From NCBI RefSeq assembly GCF_963676685.1, contig NC_092354.1, positions 31,342,193-31,406,192 on the forward strand: a DNA stretch of 64,000 nucleotides, written 5' to 3'. This document shows positions 56,682-64,000 of this stretch, piece after piece. This stretch comes from Mytilus edulis (Eukaryota > Mollusca > Bivalvia > Mytilida > Mytilidae). The translations under genes were made by a program, and so were the position numbers. The notes beneath the pieces were generated by a model. The model did no database searches. It saw only the letters and a program-made list of their open reading frames with translations, and was not told where the DNA came from. Positions within the stretch are counted from its first letter, which is position 1, and every line of letters starts with the position of its first letter.

Positions 56682-59600
56682 CAAGAGGCTCTCAAGAGCC
56701 TGAATCGCTCACCTTAATTTTTTTGGTTAAATCTCTCATCAATGATTATTTTGGCTTTTCAATTTATTTAAATGTTATTTCAATCGTCCTTTTTTCTTCA
56801 AAAGCAAAAACAAATCATTTTCTCCTATGTTCTATTTTAGCCATAGGAGCTATGTTTCTTGACATACAAGGAAATATAAAATTTATACTAGATACTCTGA
56901 AACTTATTTAGCCTAAGTTTGGCTGAAATTGATACAGCAGTTTCAAAGGAAATGAGTTTTTAAAGTAAGTCAACATGATGAACAAATTGTGAAAAAAAGT
57001 CTTTAAAGGGCAATAACTCCTTAAGGGGTCAATTGACAATTTTGGTCAAATTGACTTATTTGTAGATCTTACTTTGCTTAACATTTTTGCTATTAACAGT
57101 TTATCTGTATCCATAATAATATTCAAGATAATAACCAAAAACTGCAAAAAAATTTAAAATCATCAATTCAGGGGCATTAATCCAGCAAAACCAGTTACCC
57201 GATTCGGCTGAAAATATCAGGACAGGTAGACCTTGACCTAATAAATACTTTAACTTCTCGTCTTATTTGCTTTAAATGCAGGAGTTTTTGAGATAGAAGC
57301 CAAAAACTGCATTTTAACCTGTGTTCAATTTTTAGCCATGACGGCCATGTTTTTTGACGAAATAGAAAATAAAACACAAACCTTATAGTATACACCCTAC
57401 TGATCATTCAGTAGAAGTTTGGTTGAGTAGTTGTAGAGGAGAAGATTTTTTAAAGTTAGCAAATATGATGAACAAATTGTGAAAAATTGTCATTAAAGGA
57501 CAATAACCCCTTAAGGGGTCAATTGACAATTTTTGTCATATAAATCTTATTTGTAGATCTTACTTTGCTGATCATTTGTGCTGTTTACAGTTATCTCTAT
57601 CTATAATAATATTCAAGATAATGACCAAAAAATGCAAAATTTCCTTAAAATTACCAATTAAGTGGCAGCAACCCATCAATGGGTTGTTTGATTCATCCGG
57701 GCTGATAGATCTTCACCTAACGAACATTTTTACTCCATGTCAGATTTGCTCTAAATGCTTTCGTTTTTGAGATATAAGCCAAAAACTGCATTTGACCCCT
57801 ATGTTCTATTTTTATACGACCGCAAATTTTGAAAAAAATTTCGTCGTATATTGCTATCACGTTGGTGTCGTCGTCGTCGTCGTCGTCCGAATACTTTTAG
57901 TTTTCGCAATCCAACTTTAGTAAAAGTGAATAGAAATCTATGAAATTTTACCATAAGGTTTATGACCACAAAAAGAAGGTTGGTATTGATTTTGGGAGTT
58001 TTGGTTTAAACAGTTTTGGAATTAGGGGCCAAAAAGGGCCCAAATAAGCATTTTCTTGGTTTTCGCACTATAACTTTAGTTTAAGTTAATAGAAATCTAT
58101 GAAATTTTGACACAAGGTTTATGACCACAAAAGAAAGGTTGGGATTGATTTTGGGAGTTTTGGTTTAAACAGTTTAGGAATTAGGGGCCAAAAAAGGGCC
58201 CAAATAAGAATTATTCTTGGTTTTCGCACAATAACTTCAGTTAAAGTAAATAGAAATCAATTAAATTTAAACACAATGTTTATGACCACAAAAGGAAGGT
58301 TGGTATTGATTTTGGGAGTTTAGGTCCCAACAGGTTAGGAATTAGGGGCCAAAAAGGGACCCAAATAAGCATTTTTCTTGGTTTTCGCACCATAACGTTA
58401 GTATAAGTAAATAGAAATCTATGAAATTTAAACACAAGGTTTATGACCATAAAAGGAAGGTTTGTATTGATTTTGGGAGCTTTGGTCCCAACAAAATAAG
58501 GAGCTCAAAGGGTCAAAAATTAAACTTTGTTTGATTTCATCAAAATTGAATAATTGGGGTTCTTTGATATGCCGAATCTTACTGTGTATGTAGATTCTTA
58601 ACTTTTGGTCCCGTTTTCAAATTGGTCAACATTAATGTCCAAAGGGTCCAAAATTAAACTTAGTTTGATTTTGACAAAAAATGAATAAATGAGTTCTTTG
58701 ATATGCCAAATCTAACTGTGTATGTAGATTCTTCATTTTTGGTCCTGTTTTCAAATTGATCTACATTAAATTCCAAAGGGTCCAAAATTAAACTTAGTTT
58801 GATTTTAACAAAAATTGAAATCTTGGGGTTCTTTGATATGCTGAATCCAAACATGTACTTAGATTTTTGATTATTGGCCCAGTTTTCAAGTTGGTCCAAA
58901 TCAGGATCTAAAATTATTATATTAAGTATTGTGCAATAGCAAGTCTTTTCAATTGCACAGTATTGCGCAATGGCAAGAAATATCTAATTGCACAATATTG
59001 TGAAATAGCAATTTTTTTTTTAATTAGAGTTATTTTTCTTTGTCCAGAATAGTAAGCAAGAAATATCTTATTGCACAATATTGTGCAATAGCAAGATTTT
59101 TTTTTAATTGGAGTTATCTTTCTTTGTCCAGAATTAACTTAAATCTTTGTTGTATACAATATACAATGTATATTCACTTTTTACCACCAACTGATAAATT
59201 AAAATAATCTTTACCATTCAGTGATAACAAGCAGTTTTTTTTACATCTTAATATTTTATGATGTATTTAAATGAGTAGTTATTGTTGCAAACTCCATTAG
59301 AAATTTTAATTGAGATTAGTTTTGGAATAAGGGAAAGGGGGATGTGATTAAAAAAATTGGGTTCAATTTTTCTCATTTGAAATTTCATCAATAAAAAGAA
59401 AATTTCTTCAAACATTTTTTTGAGAGGACTAATATTCAACAGCATAGTGAATTGCTCTAAGAGAAAACAAAAATTTTAAGTTCATTAGAACACATTCATT
59501 CTGTGTCAGAAACCTATGCTGTGTCAACTATTTAATCACAATCCAAATTTAGAGCTGAATCCAGCTTGAATGTTGTGTCCATACTGGCCCCAACGGTTCA

Positions 59601-59855
59601 GAGTTCAACCTTTGCGGTCGTATAAAGCTACGCCCTGCGGAGCATCTGGTTAGCAATGGCGACCATGTTTGTTGATAGATCAAAACTTCGGATACAATTT
59701 ATAAACTAGATACCCTAAGGAACATTCAGTTAAAGTTTGGAAGTATTTGGCCTAGTAGTTTCAGGAGAAGATTCTTGAAATAGTTCACGACGACGGACGC
59801 CAAGTGATGGCATAAGCTCACATGGCTATGCCAGGTGAGCTCAAAAAGGACTTCA
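56682..59855 (+). repeat. Family B repeat interrupted by a nested A element
   Basis: B starts caagaggctctcaagagcct (56682), is interrupted at 57812/59648 by A, resumes with 'agcaatggcgaccatgttt', and ends with cgacgacggacgcc and a degenerate hairpin (ggtgagctcaaaaag). B alone is about 1.34 kb. It lies in an intron of the Mutator-like gene. Confidence 0.8.
57813..59647 (+). repeat. Family A repeat nested in B, complete copy
   Basis: Starts atacgaccgcaaattttg, with a hairpin to aaatttcgtcgtat. Then a (GTC)n tract (57865-57890), four units of 'ggtttatgaccacaaaa..ggttg..attgattttggg' (57950-58490), about three units of 'ctttgatatgc' (58560-58880), palindromic ttgcacaatattgtgcaa units (58925-59100), and the end gcggtcgtataaagc..gcggagcatctgg. 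The flanks in B are adjacent in uninterrupted copies. Confidence 0.8.
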
Positions 59856-59871
59856 TTCATATGATAAACAA

Positions 59872-60185
59872 GAGGCTCGCTAGATCTGACTTTGTTCACA
59901 TGTAATTTGTCTATTATTTGAGTTTAACTTTCAAAAACCCTGCTATGAAACAATGAACAACAAACTAAGTCCTTTTTAGTACAAGGTTTGTGTTTTATTT
60001 TCTGTTTTGTAAAACAAACATGGCTGCCATTGCTATAAATAAATCATAGGGTTGAAATGCAGTTTTTGGCTTATATATAACTCTGAATCTAAAGCAACTA
60101 GTATAAATTTGATATGGGGTCAAGATCTATATTCCCTTGAATTTTCAGAGGAATGAGACATTGTCAGACCTGTTGTAGGGTTGCT
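59872..60185 (+). repeat. B-related repeat, second subfamily
   Basis: Starts aacaagaggctcgctagatc and shares 'aatgcagtttttggctta' and 'ggtcaagatctat' with B, but is otherwise different. It ends before the next exon without a hairpin. Confidence 0.5.
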
Positions 60186-60239
60186 GTCCGTATGTAGTGC
60201 TTTTATCTTTTAACTCTCCAATAATTTTTTTCATTTCAG

Positions 60240-60443
60240 GTACTTTACAAGCAGATAATGATGGCAGTGATGCAATTCATGCCATTGCTAGTGGGTCAGT
60301 AACTGCAACAGCCAGTAGTGGAATAGCTTCAACATATAACACTAATCCTGTGTGTGACCCTATTAATGTAACTGGAATAACAGCATCAGCAAACGGAGCT
60401 TATCAGAGAAGGGGCTCAGGAAGGTGTTACAATAGTTTGTCTG
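60240..60443 (+). pseudogene. Mutator-like transposase gene, catalytic-start exon
   Basis: Acceptor tttcatttcag and donor TCTG/GTAACT. It encodes TLQADNDGSDAIHAIASGSV, then ITASANGAYQRRGSGRCYNS and LSG. 'S-D-xxWQ(k/r)RGSGRSYNSLSGH' is the start of the Mutator-like transposase core. Here the Asp of 'S(A)DGAW' is Asn (ASANGAY), which would remove the first catalytic acid if the alignment is right. The exon enters with two bases and leaves one. No later exon was found before 64 kb, so the copy is incomplete. Confidence 0.65.
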
Positions 60444-62399
60444 GTAACTATATCTTTATAATTTACCTATCTTAAGATGGAAGTATTATGATCAGTTTAC
60501 ATGTCATACTTTTAAACTAAAAAAAAAATAATTTAATCTTAAAAATAAGAAATAATAGGTTGACAATAATATTCATGTATATACCTGAACTAAAAGAAGA
60601 TATAGGGGTCTCTGACATTCTAGCCAATGAAGCCTCTTTAATTCAATTCAATAAACACATGCACCCGGTCAAAATCAGCCACCAAATTGGTGATTTATAT
60701 GTATAAAAATTATGAAAATAATGAAAATAAAGTAGAAAAAGATTTATTGAGAAAAACAAAAAATGGTGTCATTGGATATGTCAAAACTTGGACATAAGTC
60801 CTCAGCAGAGGTAAATGGTAGATGGAAAAACTTTACACATATTTTATTGTCCAAAAACATTGACAATAGGATTAGACACAAGTTTTGCTACTTAGAACGT
60901 CTTCTCCATTACATACAAATAATAAATCACCGAACAAAAATGAAATTTTAAAGCAAGACTATCATTAGAATCTGAGATGTTCCTTACTGTTTAGAATAAA
61001 ACGATTGACGTGAGGGCAATACTCTGAGTAACCATATGTCTACAGATTACTTGAAAGCAAGCGTATCCCAGAAACAATTGACAATTATACGATATTTTTG
61101 CGTTATAAATGATAAAAGAGGAAGTTTATGATATAATCAGGCATTGGTTTAAGAATTGGACAAATATAATTCTTGTCATTCACTCGCTTCATTTAACTTT
61201 AAACATTTTGTTAATATCTTTTGAAAATTAAAGCCTGTTTTGAATATAGCTAAGTAAGTAGCTCATGTCAAGGTATTACAAGTGCTTTCTTTTGAATTAT
61301 TAATTTATAATGATACGGAGTGTGTGACGCAATAAAATTAATGGTACCAATTTTCTTGCACCAGATGCGCATTTCGACAAAACATGTCTCTTCATTGATG
61401 CTCGCGGCCAAAATATTTGAAATCCAAAGTTTCTATAAAAGATGAAGAGCTATAATCCAAAAGGTGCAAAAAGTATAGCCAAATCAGAGGAATCAAAGCT
61501 TTGCATGAGGGAGATACATTCCTTAATTTATAATAATTTATAATATTTTGCAACAGCAAATTTTAATACCACATAAAATCCATATTGTCATGCCAGTATT
61601 GAAGTACTGGCATCGTTGTCATTCCCGAGTATGAATCTTACACAATCACTGACTCTAACAACCCAACGTTCACTTAATTCGAGTAACTCGTCTCTATAAA
61701 GACATCATTAAAGTAAGATTCAAAGGGTTTACTCCTTTTAAGGGAAAGTGTATCGTACAAACTTTTAAACGTTGCTAGATTGTCTATTTGCATTAAAAGG
61801 CTTTAACGTCTGCTGGATAAATTGATGTCATCTGCCTTGCCATCATATGTTCGTAGCCACTGTTGCCATCTCGCTGCAAAAACTTGATAATGCATTGCCC
61901 AAATCTTTTTCTTTATCAGTAACAATTATAACCGTGTCTCTCTTCATGTTAAGTACAAGTTAAATCGTTCCCTTCAAAATCTGACAATGTTCATCACCAC
62001 ATTTTCTATCATGTATATAAATATGCTGCTGGTACAGTTACTTCGGCCTTGATACAACACATATTTAAGGACCAAAACGGACAGGTAAAAAGTATCCAAT
62101 ATTAAAAGTAGTGTTATATAATAACAATGCAGGTTTTCCGACTTCACGAATAACACCTTGTTGACTTCGGTTAAGATGCCTGGATGTGCTATCAAACAAA
62201 CAAAAATCTGGAAATATGGTAATGTCGTGGACAGCACATTCTTAATGATAGGCAAGGTCCAACGGACTATACATCTGGTCATGTGTCGGACGCTTCTATC
62301 TGCGCAACAGACGCTGTTGGTCTCTTTCTCTGTGTTCCAATGATTTATGACTAATTAGTACACATTCGACCGGTTATAAGATAATGGGTATTTTCATTT
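60444..62399. other. Non-coding stretch with repeat pieces
   Basis: No supported gene. A 62-codon frame at 60763-60951 is basic and could be part of a broken gene but has no motif. 61355-61500 ('ttgcaccagatgcgcatttcgac') looks like a dispersed mussel repeat. Confidence 0.4.
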
Positions 62400-63131
62400 C
62401 TGCTATCTGAAAATATGCGAAGTTTTATGCCACCACCAGAACCAGTCCAGTTTTTCAATTACACTCCTCCATCTGATATTTCCTCATACTTACCTACCAA
62501 GGACACTGGTCATCACCATCCATCCAAGCTTCACCACCCTTGCCAACAGAAAAAAACATTGTTCAGGAAATAATACAGGAGAACCAGGCTGCACTTGGAG
62601 ATGACCTCCAGTTAACCAACACCATTGATTTTTTTTTTGATTTGCCAGAATCTCCATTGGTATCAAAACCAGAACTGGCCTTTCCAGTGAGGAACATCAT
62701 AATGAGAGACTGAGAAATCGAGGAAGAGGACAATTTGTTGCCCCAGCTGTTAGGTGTCACCCTCAACAAACCATCCAGCCACGGAATGGAATGGTGTTCC
62801 TTTAAGCCAGGGTTCAGTACCTAATTCATCATCATCTTCATCTGATTGTTCTGCTCTGGGAGATGTTAAACAGTCAATATCTACTTTGCTAGAGAACACT
62901 GCTGCAGAGCACTCGAGGACAAGAGATAGTATTGGCCAGTTACACACGGTAATTAAAAGACTGGTATCGCAAGTACAGGGTTTAAGATCTGTGGTGAGGG
63001 AACAAGGAGACGAATTCCGGAGATTGAAGAATGATCGACCTAACAGAACTACAACAGTAAACAGATCGAGAATACAGCAAAGGCGCCGGACGCCGTCGCC
63101 CAGCAGACAAAGATTGGGTCATCCGCTTTAA
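62400..63131 (+). pseudogene. Unrecognised gene fragment, polar with coiled-coil-like segment
   Basis: Readable pieces in different frames: PPPEPVQFFNYTPPSDISSY near 62430; NIVQEIIQENQAALGDDLQL and DFFFDLPESPLVSKPELAFP to 62710; RLRNRGRGQFVAPA; then the longest open part, 62754-63131, with NSSSSSSDCSALGDVKQS, an amphipathic helix (STLLENTAAEHSRTRDSIGQ, LHTVIKRLVSQVQGL) and a basic RRRTPSPSRQR tail. At least two frameshifts lie between pieces (T-run near 62630, and about 62705-62750). The composition suggests a disordered, nucleic-acid-binding or scaffold protein; no family is recognised. Confidence 0.4.
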
Positions 63132-63186
63132 CTTGCAAAGAGAAGAAGATAAACTTTATATGTATGTAGTATTAAAATTTTTGGGT

Positions 63187-63693
63187 AAATATTTAGGGTA
63201 AAATGTGGATTATTATCATGAAATTATTTTGTAATTATATAAGGGAGAGTAAAGCATTTTTTTAAATGTTATCCAATTAAATAATGATTTTATTCAATAG
63301 ATTTTAAGTATTGTAATTTTTTCAGAAATCAAGTTCATAATTGCATAATTCAAATTGTTTCACTTAAATTAAACATACCAATCATTTTCTGTTTAATTCA
63401 TCAGATCAGTAGCATTTCATGTCATTCAAGTGAAAAATTATAAATATTTAGGGTAAAATGTGGAATAATATCATGAAATTAATTTGACATTATAGAAGGG
63501 AGAGTATTAAAAAAGTATTTGTTTTAAATGTTTTCATTCAAGAGATTTTAAGTATTGGAAATTTTTCAGAAATCAAGTTCATAATTGCATAATTCAAACT
63601 GTTTCACTTAATTTAAATATACCTTTCTGTTCAATCATTTTCTTTTAAATTCATCAGATCAATAGCATTTCATGTCAATCAACTGAAAAATTA
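63187..63693 (+). repeat. Tandem duplication of about 255 bases before the last exon
   Basis: 'atatttagggtaaaatgtgg', 'gaaatcaagttcataattgc' and 'cagatcartagcatttcatg' occur in the same order at 63187-63441 and 63446-63693, at about 85% identity by eye. Confidence 0.8.
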
Positions 63694-63710
63694 TAATTTT
63701 AAATTTGCAG

Positions 63711-64000
63711 AACGATGGCATGCACACTATCTCTAATGTCCTTAACAACATACTAGACTTTATAAGTCGCAAGACGGACACCATTAAAGTTCGAAACTGT
63801 GAAAAAAAACAATACCAACTATTTGAAGAGACATGGCCAAATGTGAAGAAAAAGGCACCAGATGCACCTTGTGTCAATCCACCAAAGCAGCGCAAGAAAA
63901 ATCGACCGTCAAAAACTAATTCTACTCTCACTATTGTTGAAGAATCAACTACAATACCAGAGGCACCATGGTCACTGTCCAAAGTTAAAATGAATATTGC
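63711..64000 (+). CDS. Exon of an unrecognised gene, runs off the window
   Basis: Acceptor aaatttgcag at 63710; the frame is open for 96 codons to the window edge. It encodes NDGMHTISNVLNNILDFISR, KTDTIKVRNCEKKQYQLFEE and TWPNVKKKAPDAP, then a basic KQRKKNRPSK segment and TLTIVEESTTIPEAP. It is probably the same gene as the fragment at 62400-63131 (same strand, similar polar composition). No domain is recognised, and the last residues cannot be judged. Confidence 0.45.

Noticed and set aside
60763-60951. Basic 62-residue frame after the Mutator-like exon
   Set aside because: No motif, no acceptor and no phase link to the neighbouring exon; kept only as a note.
63985-64000. The last bases (atgaatattgc) equal the sequence that would flank the transposon's empty site (near 26291 and 39089)
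   Set aside because: Only 11 bases, AT-rich, and the window ends there. It cannot be separated from chance, though a longer window could test it.

Overview
This is eukaryotic, AT-rich, intron-containing DNA, most likely from a bivalve mollusc and probably a mussel of the Mytilus type. The reasons are short exons with GT/AG borders separated by long AT-rich introns, very dense dispersed repeats of kinds I associate with mussel genomes, and gene fragments of families that are multicopy in bivalves (RecQ-like, DUF3504/Crypton-type, P2X7-C-like, Mutator-like, Penelope). There are no operons, ribosome binding sites, CRISPR arrays, rRNA genes or convincing tRNA genes. Nearly everything recognisable is transposon-derived or transposon-like, so this is an accessory, repeat-driven region rather than a housekeeping locus.

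Layout. 0.5-5.4 kb: a four-exon gene of unknown function with an acidic repeat exon; exons 1-3 lie between two inverted copies of a 1.1-1.25 kb repeat (family H). 6.2-6.6 kb: a SINE-like element (SR1) with a target-site duplication. 7.1-11.0 kb: a nested repeat in which families A and C are inserted in one copy of family B. 11.2-16.0 kb: decayed same-strand fragments of a Crypton-type tyrosine recombinase, a DEDD exonuclease, a RecQ-like helicase and a P2X7-C-like domain. 17.1-17.9 kb: SR1 again. 18.2-19.8 kb: a dead Penelope-like retroelement (reverse transcriptase and GIY-YIG endonuclease). 21.2-42.9 kb: exons of an OB-fold (RPA-like) gene on the + strand, with B copies, a second gene fragment and a 12.8 kb transposon between them.

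The main object is that transposon, about 26,297-39,086. Its ends are matching inverted repeats. It carries two tail-to-tail genes: a 492-residue THAP-DDE transposase (+) and a SAP-SWIM-YqaJ nuclease (-, with one frameshift). This is the gene set I know from ISL2EU-type DNA transposons. The element starts 18 bases after a splice donor and ends about 20 bases before an acceptor of the OB-fold gene, so that intron is almost entirely transposon.

43.7-46 kb: clustered inverted repeats and family G. 47.5-49.7 kb: a 5'-truncated LINE with two lesions. 51.3-51.7 kb: a third SR1 copy. 53.1-60.4 kb: exons of a Mutator-like transposase gene, with a foldback element, a SINE-like E copy and a second nested B/A insertion in its introns. 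62.4-64.0 kb: part of an unrecognised gene with a polar, coiled-coil-like segment, running off the right edge.

The coding remnants are mostly independent mobile elements stacked on each other. Functions are assigned from motifs read by eye; no similarity search was possible.
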